A stretch of DNA of 64,000 nucleotides, from NCBI RefSeq assembly GCF_963678635.1, contig NC_087064.1, positions 79,462,512 to 79,526,511 of the forward strand, read 5' to 3'. Below, piece after piece: positions 22,686 to 33,683 of the stretch (within the stretch, counting starts at the first letter, position 1; each line of letters starts with the position of its first letter). The position numbers and the translations under genes were made by a program. The stretch comes from Symsagittifera roscoffensis. Its lineage: Eukaryota; Xenacoelomorpha; Acoela; Convolutidae. Under the pieces are notes generated by a model. It had not been told where the DNA came from and did not search any database. It saw nothing but the letters and a program-made list of their open reading frames with translations.

Positions 22686-22734
22686 AAACCGACAGAAGCC
22701 TCTGCTGCTAAACTGGCATTCGACACCAACTCAT
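22686..22734 (+). CDS. TTLL5: TTLL5 small exon c (49 nt), candidate
   Basis: Acceptor ctgtctgttttag and donor TCAT|GTGAGT flank 49 nt that read KPTEASAAKLAFDTNS plus one base. The phase is 0 in (matching the exon ending at 5221) and 1 out (matching 29118). Base composition rises to exon-like GC compared with the surrounding intron. It is too short for homology, so support rests on both splice sites and phase agreement with its neighbours on each side. Confidence 0.55.
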
Positions 22735-23261
22735 GTGAGTAATTCATATCTTCTCACTCATGTCTATTTGATTAATCAATTTAAAAGTTCATTCATCTAT
22801 TAATTTTAGAAAACTAATCCAAGAAAAATTCGATTAAAAAACTTTTCATTTAAACTATAACAATTTGAAAAAGAAATTTTGTACAATAGAGGCTTGAAAT
22901 TATATCTGTTGAATGCAATTTGTGAGTACATTTTTAATGGTGTGCACTACTGTTTGGAACTGGTATGATAATCAGAATCTCACGTAGTGAGTATTCTCAG
23001 CAGTAACATCACTTATGAATCTTAAAATTCTTTTTCATTTTTGCTCTTCAGTGACGAACAAGAAAATGGTACGCAAAATTGTACTACGCCTATGTTTCAA
23101 AATGGGATCTAAAGTAAATATCTGTTGATGCGTTTTGCTGTTCGCAGATTTTTTTTGCGAAAAAAAACGAATATACGAGCTGAGATGTCATTTTTTGGAC
23201 TTCACACTTTTGAAGCGTTTTCTCTATTTAAATTTTTTTGTTTGATTTTAATCATAGTCAT

Positions 23262-23310
23262 TCATTTTTGTATCGCAAGTGCTTCGCCTTTGTGTATAAC
23301 TTTTTTTTGC
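23262..23310 (+). repeat. Family B 3' end, collapsed hairpin
   Basis: tgtatcgcaagtgcttcgcctttgtgt lacks the first hairpin arm, as if gcgaag...cttcgc had been deleted at the stem. Family A copy 7 follows within 60 bp. Confidence 0.5.
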
Positions 23311-23339
23311 TGGTGATTTTTTCTTTTGTTTTTTTTTCA

Positions 23340-23640
23340 TGAAGAATATGACTATTTTGTTCACGCTCAAATTTGATTTTTCGCGGTTTGGCTTCTGATT
23401 TTTTCATTCGGTTCATTTCTTTTGTTAAAAGGAAGGTGAATTCCTTTATCGAACAGAGCAAAAGTGTTAAGTCAGAAAAACGTGATCGATTTCTAGCTTC
23501 GAAAATGGAATTTACTTTTGAGATTTCCCAGCGAAATGAAAATTTTACTTGGTGATCCAGTTTTCTCAAATTGGGTTAATTTCATCAACAAAACTTCAAT
23601 CATAAATTGTTCTAGAAATTCCAAGAGTTTTCAGGGCATA
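23340..23640 (+). repeat. Family A copy 7
   Basis: Lacks the hairpin head but keeps 'ttgttaaaaggaaggtgaat', then 'cgaacagagcaaaagtgtta' and 'agatttcccagcgaaatgaa', through 'cataaattgttctagaaatt'. Confidence 0.6.
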
Positions 23641-23654
23641 CATTTTTGTTCCGA

Positions 23655-24165
23655 CTTTTGATACGAAAGTAACGGAATATTTGTGCTCGGGGTGGGTTTT
23701 TTTTTCTTCAGACAAATTTCGACTTTTTAACTAGCAGTTTTTGACGGATTTTTTTATATCATTCGAAAGTTATTGTTGTCCTGAGCTTGAATTTGAAAAA
23801 ATAATTTACCTTTGATCATTTTTCGTAAAGTTATGGGGGTTTGAAGATTGCCATTTTGGCAAGTTTGGGACAATTAACGCGCGATCAATTTCGCGCTATT
23901 AACGCGTAAGGGAGATTTAATCCGTCTTAGAAATCGTTCCAAATTGGTTCAAGGAAGCTTATATGCCATAATTGATTTGTTAATAGGCGCAAAATCTATC
24001 ACTTTGTACTTAATATGACGTGTGGGGGGATGTTTTTACATAAAATCTCAAATTTTTTCAAAAAAAATTTTTCATTTTTTTTATTCCATTGAAATTTTTC
24101 ATCTTATTAATGCTCCATAGACCTTAAAAGGCAGTCGGTACTTTCAGGGCTTCGCCCTGATACGA
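23655..24165 (+). repeat. Repeat shared with 37738-38195
   Basis: Both loci carry 'gaaagtaasggaatatttgt', 'cagacaaatttcgacttttt', 'ttatgggggtttra', 'cgcgctattaacgcgtaag' and 'atcactttgtacttaatatg' in the same order over about 450-500 bp. This copy ends near 'gggcttcgccctgatacgag'. It is a separate family, inserted inside a family B element in the 37.7-kb copy. Confidence 0.65.
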
Positions 24166-24531
24166 GCAGTCTTGTTTCTTTAAAATTTAAAAGTTTTTTT
24201 TTCTGTTTTCTTGCGTTCATTACTCTTTTCCAACTGTTTGTTGCCTATGTTTCAAATTAATCGGACAAACTGAAGAAAATTGGAAAATTATTGGAAATAC
24301 TTTACACGTAAAATGCCATACTTTGATTTAAGAATCTATTATATATTTAAATGCGGGCTTCACTATCTCGCCATGTTTAAGCATTTTCAACGTATTATTT
24401 TTGCATGTTTAAGCTATATCGTGTATTGCAATGGTTAAGAATTTTTTTCGATTTTCTAATTTGAGTTTAGTGGTTATTTTACCAAGTTTAAATTAAGCAG
24501 CCCAATATCGAATTAGGGGTTGCAAATTTTG

Positions 24532-25555
24532 CCTCCAATTTTGAATGCCCGAATCATTTTAGTTAACGATATAAGACGATTTTTAAGACTTTTAAAAATC
24601 TTAAAATTTCAAATAACAAAATTATTTTAAAAATCTTAAAATTTCAAATAACAAAATTATTTACAAAACTTGAAGTTCTCAACCCTGTAGTTGGGTGCTA
24701 TCGAAGTACTCTAAGGAGTAACAAATCTTGCCTCCAAATATGACTGTTCAAATCTTTGTAGTTTTCGAGATATGACGTTTTTTTGTGAATTTTTTAAAAA
24801 TTTTCAGAAAACTTAAGTTATTATTATTCTTTAAAAATCCGAAATTCCCAATCATGTAGTTAGGTCCTGTCAAAGTACTCCCAAGGATTGCGAATTTTGC
24901 CTCCAAATATCACTGCTCAATTCTTTGTAGTTTTCGAGATGTGACGTTTTTTGTGACTTTTTAAAAATTTTCAGAAAGTTCAAATTAATTATTTTTCAAA
25001 ATTTGAATTTCCCAACTCTATAGTTCGGTGTTGTCAGGGTGCACTAAAGAGTTGCAAATCTTGCCACATGCGACTGCTCAAATGCTTTTAGTTTCCGAGA
25101 TGTGAAGTTTTTCGATTATTTCAAAATTTCTCTAGGAACTTATCTACAAAGAAATTCAAAAAAATTGAAACTACTAACTTGATGAAGATACAATCTTATT
25201 GTCAGCGTACACCCAGGGGTCTCAAATCTTTCCTCTTAAAATGAATGCTCAAATCCTTTTAGTTTCCGAGATAAGACGTTTTTCAATTTTTTTTTTCGGG
25301 AAACTTAGGTTTAAAAAAATTCACAAAATTTTGGATTCCTGACCCTATAGTGGGGTGCTCTCAGGGACTCTCAGTGGTTGCGAATCTGGCTTCCAAATTT
25401 CTCCAGAGACCCTTAAAGTTTTCGAAATGACGCTTTGAAAATGGGAATTTAAAAAAAAATAAAAGTTCGAAATTACCAACCCTGTAATCGGGTGCAGTCA
25501 GAGTACACTAAAAGTTTACAGATGTCGTTTCCAATATATGCGGTTTTTCATGAGT
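24532..25555 (+). repeat. Satellite block, about six units of ~160 bp
   Basis: Units begin 'cctccaaatatgactgctca' and contain 'ttttcgagatatgacgtttt', an A/T-rich stretch, then 'ccctgtagttgggtgctrtc' and 'gtactctaaggrgttgcaaa'. Starts fall at about 24532, 24730, 24900, 25065, 25230 and 25390. Units are highly diverged from one another. A single related unit lies at 39930-40010. Confidence 0.65.
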
Positions 25556-25744
25556 TGTCGAAAAATTTCGAAGCACCGAAGGTGCGATAAGCGCTAGTAG
25601 TTTTTAAATGTTTTTTTTGCAACACTTTCCGTATATTTTCCTTAGTTTTTGTTGGGCTAGATAATAGGTTCTATTTTGTAGAATTTGCTCATTTTTTGCT
25701 CCGATTTTTTCGGTTTCATATTTGATTGAATGAAAGGAGCCAGA

Positions 25745-25911
25745 CACGCCCCTCTTGTAGGGTAAAAAATTGGGTCCGAATTCTGCAAAATAAATTGCAT
25801 CATATTAGTTCTGTGAAAAATTTAGGCTACTTTTGTTCTGATCTGTTTTTGTCTAACGGTTTTGAAATTTTCAATTCTGTTCGGTTGTCGGGTTAATTTA
25901 AACCAGCACTG
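25745..25911 (+). repeat. Solo right end of a mariner-type element
   Basis: Matches the right arm of the 47.4-48.2 kb foldback element ('gggtccgaattctgcaaaat' and 'gggttaatttaaaccagcac'), ending CAGCACTG followed by TA at 25912-25913. The left arm was not found. Confidence 0.5.
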
Positions 25912-27233
25912 TATTTAGCTCAAATCATAGAAAAATACAGTCTTCAATTTAAATAAATGTAAATAGCGCGATTTCTTTTTGTCAGATTTCAACTGAGTTG
26001 AAACATAACCCATTGACCCAGTTTTAGCAAATTTGTGAGTTTTGAAAAAAAATCAATTGCAAAAGAATCTAAAATTGTTGTTAGTTGTTATAAAATGGTT
26101 AATAGTTTTGTTTGTGTTTATGAACATCGGCACTTTTATTAATTGAGGCTACCAAGCTCACGAAAAGAACAGTGTTTCTCGAGGAAACATGCGCGGGCTG
26201 CACTGCAAAGAGTGAATTCTCTTCTCGCGATTGAAAACCTGATTGTTTTGACTGTCCTTTAAAGTCTATGATTTAGCCTTTGATTTAAAAGAAATGATTG
26301 CATTTGCTTTTGCAGATTGAATTTGAAAATTTTCACATGCTATGTCGAGTGCAAAATGTTTTTGCGCATCTAGCAACGAATCAATTAGATCGAATGCTTG
26401 TCTCAGTCCAGTTCGGAATAGTATCCGAGCTGAAATGATTTCTGAGCCAAATCGAGTATAAGTATTCCGTTACTTTATTGGAGAGTCAGAATGTAAACAT
26501 ACTCGAACTAGTTGCAATTAATGTTTCCCGAATGTAGCGTGCAATATGTGTCTGTGTTCAGCGTTTCTGAAGCTGTTCATGAGACTGGCTCCAGGTTTGT
26601 GGAAATTTCACTATAGGCTGGTATAGATAGCACAAGGTCATCACAGAAAACGGTAAAACTACAGAAGGAAATAATTGAAGTCTCACTTTCATTGCATGCC
26701 CAGCTGAAATATGATATGCATTGAGTTCAGCTCTCTAGGGTGTCATACTTATTAATTTTTGATAGCTTTTCCAGTCCAAATTTCAAGAAGAGCTCAATTA
26801 ACACTCCGCAAATGAACATGGAAAAGGGACAAGATTTTTTTCCGTAAATAATTTTCTTATGCATTTTTAAGAAATTGCGAAGTTGCTTTATGAACAGACC
26901 TCTGCGACTTAGAGACTGCTTCCCACTTAGCCTAGAGGTAAAGCTTAGCCTCTATGTTAATTTTAAGAGCTTTTCTCAAATATGGTTGGTTTAGTTTTGC
27001 TTAACAAGCCATATGTATAAGTGTTTTGCAATTGAAAGAGCTCTTTGCGATCTCAATGGTTACGTATGTTCTAAGTTCGCAGTTAAATTATATAAAGTAA
27101 CTCTCGATACTGTTTTTACGCTTGCAACAAGCAAGCGTCGTCAAATCGGAATGCAGATTTTTTTCTGGCCAACAATTTTCATTTGCTTGATTCATTTGAC
27201 ACCTCGCCTCATTTAAAATCAAAATGAAGGTTT

Positions 27234-27310
27234 TAATCCGCAGATGTGGCGCAGAGGTAAGGCACATTCCGGCGAATACAAAGGTCCATGATCCCGGCAG
27301 GGCCTGTTTT
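27234..27310 (+). repeat. tRNA-like module
   Basis: 'gatgtggcgcagaggtaagg' (A-box-like) is followed by aaggtccatgatcccggcag (degenerate B box). It is a SINE-type head rather than a tRNA gene, because the arms do not pair into a cloverleaf. Similar heads lie at 26930 and 31220. Confidence 0.4.
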
Positions 27311-27494
27311 TCTTGTGAACGGAAATATTTCTGAGTGAAAAATCCTTGGACTTTTGTTTCTGTGCTTTTTTGGTCGAACTAGTTGTCGCAACACGGAGTC
27401 TGAATATCATTTAAGCATTTTTAATTGTAATTGAAAATCCTTTCATTATGCTCCGGTTATGTGTTATTAATTGCATTCCTTGAAGTTTTGCTGC

Positions 27495-28440
27495 GTTTTA
27501 AGAGTAATGAACGTAAAAAAGGCTGTTATATAGGTCTTGGTGATTTTTGTTTGTTTTTGTTTTTGAGGAAAAAGTCCTAAAATGCTCTTAATAACTACAG
27601 ATGTGTATTCATACGTATTAGCAGGGCATATCAAAATACTATTGCTATTGCAATATATTGCAATATGTATATTGCAATATTCTATTTTGAACAATTATCA
27701 TAAGCAATATATTGATATTTATCCTGCAATATATTGCAATATTTTGCAATACTTAATTTGATTAATAAAGCAGCGTTTAGGTTAAATGCACGTAATTTTC
27801 CAGCCATTTATAATGATTATCGAAAAAGTATGCTGCCTGCTAATCTGCAAATGCAACTTTTTCTTCATTACAATCATAAATTTTGGGACATTAATACCGT
27901 GAAAGAATGTATTGACAAAAATAATTTTAAATAGTTGTTTCCAATTCATTGTTTCTTGCATTTTTCTTCTCGGAAGTATTGCAATATATTGCAATATTAT
28001 ATTGTAAATGTGAAAAAAAAAACAATATTTAATTGCCAAAAAATTCGGAAAGCAATAATATTGCAATAGTATTTTGATATGCCCTGCGTATTAGTGCATT
28101 GATAAATGCACTTAGTCATGAATGCTCTTTTGAGTTCAATTGAAATTAAATTCATCTGCTGAAAGTTATGTAAATAGCACTCTCCAAATACGAACGTGGA
28201 AATGGCGCGAAAAAAACGAACGACTTCTATTTTTGAAAGTGGAGTTAATTGTTAGATTTCCCAGCGGAATAAAAAGTTGAATCATTGATCCAGTTTTCTC
28301 AGTTTGGGTTAATTTTATCAAAAATGTGTCAGTCATAAAAATTATAGATTCGATTTTTTCAAAAATACTTCAGTTGTTTTTTTTTTTCAGTTCGCTTATT
28401 GACCTTTTTTCAACTGTCTGTTGGCTCTGTTACTTTGTTT
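27495..28440 (+). repeat. Family A copy 8, split by a hAT insertion
   Basis: The left part is 27495-27613 (taagagtaatgaacgtaaaa through 'aaaagtcctaaaatgctctt'). The right part is 28095-28440, with the variant core 'ctccaaatacgaacgtggaa', which continues the family consensus once the insertion and one target copy are removed. It shares the subfamily core of copy 6. Confidence 0.65.
27614..28094. mobile_element. Non-autonomous hAT element with 8-bp target duplication
   Basis: The element spans 27622-28086, starting CAGGGCATATC and ending GATATGCCCTG. The terminal inverted repeats match perfectly over 24 bp. It is flanked by cgtattag at 27614-27621 and again at 28087-28094. CAGGG ends with an 8-bp duplication are the hAT signature. 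The interior has many ATTGCAATAT tracts. A short open frame on the + strand (27734-27934) contains LQMQLFLHYNHKFWD, which faintly resembles the C-terminal dimerisation region of hAT transposases, so this may be an internally deleted derivative. Confidence 0.88.
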
Positions 28441-28444
28441 GAAT

Positions 28445-28880
28445 GTAGAAGAATGAAGTGATGTTCACTTATATAGGTCTTCATGATTTTTTTTTACTTT
28501 TTCAGGAAAAATTCTTTAATTGCTTTAAAGAACTGTGTTGGTGCATTTATGAATGCATTTAGGTACGTGGGCAGTTTTTGAGTTAATTTCAGATCTCTCC
28601 AATTACGAAAAAGGAAATGGCGCTGAAAACGTGAACGACTTCTTTAATATTAAGATTTCCCAGTGGAGTTAATAAATCACCCATTGATCCAGTTGTCTCA
28701 AATTGAGTTAGTTAATCTTATTTTTAAAAAAATGTCAATCATAAATTCATCTTGAATTTCAAAGAGGGTGAAGACCATAGATTTTGTTGTTGAAAATCGA
28801 AAGCTGAAATTTTTTCAAAAAATAAGTCAATAGTTCCTTTCTTACACTTTTTAACCATTTGTTGTCTATAGTTTAAGTTT
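28445..28880 (+). repeat. Family A copy 9
   Basis: Directly follows copy 8 in the same orientation. Head 'tgatgttcacttatataggt', variant core 'tctccaattacgaaaaagga', then 'cccattgatccagttgtctc'. Confidence 0.55.
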
Positions 28881-29117
28881 GTCAATTCTTTATTTGAGTT
28901 TGCCAAGGCTAGATGTTAAGTTTTTTTTATGAATCATAAGGGCTAGAATGGCTAGATTGTATCTATTACAGTATTATTTTGATTCTTTTTTGAAAACTAG
29001 GAAATATGTCACATTAATCTATGATTCTGGTACATAAATTTATGTCAGATGTTTTTCAAGTGTCTATCGTTTAAAATGAGCAATTTTCAAAATAAGTTTC
29101 TCTTTCGTTCATTGTAG

Positions 29118-29528
29118 CTGGAGCTGCTGGCTCCTCATTCTCATCCCCCTACCGCAATTCTCGGCTGGCGGAGAGACCGGGCGGCAGTGGCAGTCGTCAC
29201 TATCGACAACATAGACCCAACTACTCCCCTATTGGCCAAGGAGGCGCCCCCTTCATGCCCAGCAGCAGCTGCAGTCGCTCCCCTTCCGCCTCGCCACACT
29301 CGCGCTCTAGAGAGGACAGAGGAGGTGGCAGTGGAGATGTGTGGAGTCCGTCGGCAAGTGGGGATGCAACAGCCAGTGGGTCTATAAGGACCAGTACTTC
29401 CAGGTCCACAGCAACATCCACCAACATATACTCCTCAGCTCAGTCGCAGTCGGAGGCAAACACCACCCTCACACCCGCCTCTGTGACCAGAAGCAGCATC
29501 ACCAGTAGTAGAAACCACTCGGCGAAAG
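29118..29528 (+). CDS. TTLL5: TTLL5 exon d: Ser/Arg-rich disordered tail
   Basis: Acceptor ttcattgtag and donor AAAG|GTAAAT, phase 1 at both ends. The reading frame is GAAGSSFSSPYRNSRLAERP..., then Ser/Thr-rich sequence with SPSASPHSRSRE and repeated RTSTSRST. Strong codon and GC contrast with the flanking introns marks it as coding. The other long frame over 29187-29387 is a shadow. There is no domain. Disordered, Ser-rich tails are typical for this part of TTLL5. Confidence 0.78.
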
Positions 29529-29920
29529 GTAAATTTACATACAACAAAACTCCTTTTTCCATAACTAGCTCCGAAAAGAAGAAATACTGCTGACGTAACC
29601 AAAAACTCCGAGAGCTCAGATTCCCCAAAATGAGGGTAGAATAATTCAAAGTCAACGAATAAATCGAATACACTTACCTAGCTGTGTGTTCTTTTTTCCG
29701 AAAAGTCCTAGTAGTTGTTGACGCTCAAATTGATCTTTCGATGCTTGATTTATATTTTTTAAGCTGACTTCAAATTAGTTTGCCAATTGGAAGACAACTT
29801 TCGTCTGTAAAAAAAGTGCAAATAGCGCGAAAAATGCGCTGGACTTTTTTCAAAGTGGAAATTTTTATTTTTCTGTAGAAAAAGGCATATTATATACGAT
29901 TTTTGAAATTAAAGGTGATT

Positions 29921-30642
29921 ACACTTGCAGGAGCAAGTGTGTTATAATCGGGAACAAGACTTTCTTCAGTTTCATGTTTTCCAGGTTCACTTCTTTTTTC
30001 ACTTCTTTCAGGCTTTTTATCCCGTTTCCAGTTCCTTCCCTAAGATCTGCGGTCGAGTCTCAGCTGGACCTAGTTTTTTTGTATGTACGCAATTGAATTT
30101 TTTTTCGGTAAGAAAGAATTGTTGAACTTTCGTTTGTCTGCGGATGTTTTGTCGGCTAAGTTGCCACATCAAATTGCAGTTGCAAGTGCAAATGTTCATC
30201 CTAGTTTTAGGGAGCGATTTGAAAGATTTCATCTTTTTCGGCTTAACTAATGTCTGCTCAAAGGTGCCGACTTTGTGGCCACTTATCTGATTTTTTTTGC
30301 GCTATAGGCAATTTTCATTGTTGCAAGTGCTTGTGTTGTTTGTTGTAATTACTGAAAATATTTTTCATAGAATCATATTTTTTGTCTAAACTTGTTTCTA
30401 CTCAAAGACTGTCGGCTTTTTTTCATCGTCTCATGTTTCGTCTTTTGCTAATTTAATATTCAAATGTCTGGAATAATTGCCTAGAATGAACTTCTGTCGA
30501 GACATTGGAAAATATTTATTTTAGTAGACCTAGTTTTTTTTTCAACAATTTTGACTTTTTTCATTTTTTTTCGAGTGCTGAATTTTATCATGTTTTTGTT
30601 GTATCGCCAGTGGTGCGAAGCTCCGCCTCGCCTCTGTGTATA
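29921..30642 (+). repeat. Family B element, about 720 bp
   Basis: Opens with the perfect hairpin ACACTTGC-agga-GCAAGTGT (29921-29940) and 'gttataatcgggaacaagac', passes a degenerate tRNA-like segment (30035-30070) and 'ttttgtcggctaagttgcca', and closes with gtatcgccagtggtgcgaag plus ctccgcctcgcctctgtgta at 30601-30640. Both hairpin ends are visible in one short element. Confidence 0.6.
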
Positions 30643-30769
30643 ATTTTCTTAGAAGCCTAAAGGTAAGATTGCTTCCCGCATAATTTAATTTTCTTGCGGT
30701 TTTTGTTCATTGACACTTTTCAAAAAGGGTTGAATTCTCCGTTGGCTATGTTAACTCAAATTAACAGTT

Positions 30770-31015
30770 TTCAGGTGTCAATGAACAAAGTGAAGACGCT
30801 AATTTAGATCAGGTTGATTTTTCTCTAGAAAAATTTGATAATTTTCATCTTTGATTTTTCGCGGTTTGTTTTGATTTTTGATGTTCATTTCAATTTTTGT
30901 TAGATTTGTTTTACTTTCAGTTTTCAAAGGAGATATATATTTTAAGTTTTCAGCGGAACAAATATAAACCTTTCATCCATTTATACCTTGATTCAGTTTT
31001 CAGTTTACTTATTGA
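30770..31015 (+). repeat. Family A copy 11 (shortened)
   Basis: Head 'tcaatgaacaaagtgaagac', then 'gatttttcgcggtttg' and 'ttttcagcggaacaaatata'. The central core is deleted. A weaker fragment (copy 10) lies at 29690-29900. Confidence 0.45.
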
Positions 31016-31076
31016 AAAGAGTAGATAACATAGAAAGAGGAGATCTTTAAGTTCTTCGTTTTGCCTTACTATTTAT

Positions 31077-31480
31077 ACAAGCAAAGCTTGTGTTAAAGGG
31101 TTTAACTCTCTTCCTTTCCAACCTAAGTCGCAAATAGTGTTCGACGCAAATATTGTTGCGACAAAATGTGTTCATTTTGATACTATTATATTACAAATAG
31201 CACTTTAGCTTCAAGGTATCATGGATCTCTAGCGTAGAGGTAGGGAAGGAGACCCGCAACAAAGTAAGAATGTTTTTAATGATTTTTTTCGTATACTAGT
31301 TAAAATGCGTCCGATCTATAAATTGAGGCATGCTAGTTGGTAAATTAGTTGGTAAATCTTGGAGTGCGTTATTTAAGAAGTTTTATTGACTCAATGTTGT
31401 ACTCATTCAGTTTTTCCCCAGTAGCGTTATCGGTCATATTTTGCTTGTGTATGCGAAGCGCAACTTCGCCTCTGCGTTAT
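31077..31480 (+). repeat. Family B element, about 400 bp
   Basis: 5' module acaagcaaagcttgt hairpin, T/C-run, ccaacctaagtcgcaaat and 'tattgttgcgacaaaatgtg', then tRNA-like 'tctctagcgtagaggtaggg' at about 31222, and 3' module 'cttgtgtatgcgaagcgcaa' plus cttcgcctctgcgtt at 31442-31477. Confidence 0.58.
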
Positions 31481-33113
31481 AGATTAGTTATTGGTACTGT
31501 AGACCAGGTAGTACAAGAGCTTAATGCTGATTTTTTTGGAGGAAAATGTCAGAAAAACTGACCACACTCAAACTTGACATTTCATTGTTTGTCTTTAAAT
31601 TTGTTTGATTGGTCTGCTCTGGGTTGACCCTTTGGCATGACCTCCTAATTGGTCGAGAATAATAAAATTTCCATGTGCGGTACATTGCTTGCAAAGGCGA
31701 AGGTTGCTCCATATATACGGGTCCAACTCGTTGTACTGTATTTCCTCATTCTGCCAACTCAACCGATTTAGATTCCGTTTTTTTTGTTTGCCTCATCGCA
31801 AGAGTCATAGTCGTGTATCTATGACGACAAAGCTCGCGAATGCATTTTTCTGATGTTTTTTCTAGCTCAAGTTTGTAATTAGCTTGAGATCCGTATGTGA
31901 TAAATGGTACCACATAGCCAATATTCTGATATTTTCGCTCTGGTGCTGATTATTGATGAGAAATTTCTTTCCACGAAAAACAAGTACTTTGTTGCCCAAA
32001 TTGCTCTTTTCGCGTTTTTTATTCATAAAAGTTTGTGATTTATACCGATTTCTTTTCGAATATCCTCTGATTTTGCGACATGTTTACAGATAAATTATTG
32101 GTGTTTTTGTAATTGTCTGCATAGCTGTGACCGATTGAAGTCTTATTGTTGTTAATATAATTTATTAGCATTATTGGATCCCTTGGCGAGCTTTGAAAAA
32201 CTCCACTTATGACGAAGTTAAACAAAGATTAATTGGTTGGCATTTTCTCAATATCAAGCATGTCACCTTCTCCCTACGTTCGAAGCTGCGGGGAAAAACT
32301 TTTCATTTAACAGGATAGAAAGATCAGAAATATAGATTTTGCTTGCCCGCAACTCAAAATTAACAGTATTTCGTATCTTTTTTTAAATCTAAACCGCATG
32401 CTTCCTTTGGATCGGGTGAAGCTAGCATGCCAGTAAAGTTCATTATTTTCATACTTCTCAACCATGGCCTGTTTTTGGTGAGGTTCTAAGATGTCGGCGA
32501 CTCCAGTGTGGAAAACAATTTGGAAAATATTATCGAACAGGTCTTCTTTTGGGTTTCAGTTTTAGCTTCTTTTTTTTTGCTAAAATAATCTAGTCCGGTA
32601 GAATGGTAAATTTTCATAGACTCCTGAAGTATTTGTTAAGGCGACTGAATTTTTGTTTGTTTAGCACTTTTTCCTCAAAATTAGTTAAATCCATTTCAGC
32701 GGAGTTTTTGAATTTAGACTGGGGCAACTCAATTTTTCATTTTATGAAATGCTTGCATTTAGGCAGAACTAATGTGCTTTAAAATATGCGCCGTGGGGGA
32801 GGGGGCGTTATCTAGTTGGGTAACTGAGTTCGATGCTTTGTTATACCCGGTAAATTTGCTTCCAGGAATGATTTCATCCTCACATGCCCTTTTCCACATT
32901 TTTGTTTACGTTGATGTAACCAAAACGGCTAAATGATTGATTTACGAGTGTTTGATTTACATCTTTCTGCTTATTTTGCTTGCGGCATAATGAAGAGTCG
33001 GCGTTTGTTTTTCGTTCTCAATTATTCAAAAACTATGTCTTGCTAGATAATGGTGCACTTTAAGTGTAGGCTGCTCGGTGGGCTACAAGCCAAAATGAGA
33101 TGTTTCGTTGAAG

Positions 33114-33626
33114 GGAGTGGGGCTACCACTAGTGGTACGCCAATGAACCGGGGGAAGAAGCCGCGCCCGTTCTCGGCTCAATTGGATGCAGCGGCGAGGA
33201 TCTACTGTGAGAACTTGACGAAGACTATGGTTCCCATAAGTAACAACAGACATCATGGGAGGTCGAACACAGCCTCGTCCAAGTGGTCATCTACTACAAA
33301 TTACAACAACAACAACAACAGCACAAATCGCTCTGAAAGTGGGAGCACAACAATAACAACGAACAAGAGCGAGCAAGCCATCAGTGATGCACTGCAACGT
33401 CTGGCTAAGAGGCATGCCACAAGGCAGTATTCTGCTAACAATGCCAGCTCGGCTCTATTGGGAGGCACATCATCAGCAGACACAGAGGGGGACCAGAACC
33501 ACCAACAGCACAACAGCAAGTCCAATGGGAGTCACGGAGGAAGTGGCCACTTTGCCCCCCACAGATGGGAGAAGGAGGGGCACGAGGAGCTGGATGCACA
33601 TGCATCTGCCTACTCTCACGTCACGG
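33114..33626 (+). CDS. TTLL5: TTLL5 exon e: conserved AARIY and RLAKR..RQYS motifs
   Basis: Contains two islands matching vertebrate TTLL5 in order: FSAQLDAAARIYCENLTK (compare FQSAAHIYSQKL) and AISDALQRLAKRHATRQYS (compare LQRLAEKQAARQYS). An Asn-rich run (NYNNNNNST) lies between them. The end is CACGG|GTTAGT, phase 1, forming a Gly codon with 37256. The start is uncertain. The frame is closed by TAG at 33044. AG at 33112-33113 or 33088-33089 gives the phase 1 needed after 29528. The more pyrimidine-rich site at 33045-33046 gives phase 0. Confidence 0.78.
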
Positions 33627-33683
33627 GTTAGTAGCAATCCATTCTCATCTAAGTTGTAACATTTCTTCATAACGTGTTTTTAC

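Larger units (their letters stand above)
22735..29117 (+). other. TTLL5 intron, 6.4 kb, repeat-filled
   Basis: GTGAGT...ttcattgtag. It holds a shortened family B end, a repeat shared with 37.7 kb, a satellite block, a solo mariner-type end, a hAT element and three family A copies. The parts 22735-23260 and 25914-27230 show nothing that I can assign. Confidence 0.55.
29529..33113 (+). other. TTLL5 intron, about 3.6 kb
   Basis: Holds a family A fragment (29690-29900), family B elements (29921-30642, 31077-31480) and a family A copy (30770-31015). The region 31500-33040 has no repeat or exon that I can assign. If the acceptor at 33047 is used instead of 33114, an unseen exon would be needed here to keep phase. 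Confidence 0.5.

Noticed and set aside
29187-29387. Alternative frame MAVVTIDNIDPTTPLLAKEA over exon d
   Set aside because: The frame that keeps phase with neighbouring exons and stays open to the donor is the Ser-rich one. This one stops inside the exon.
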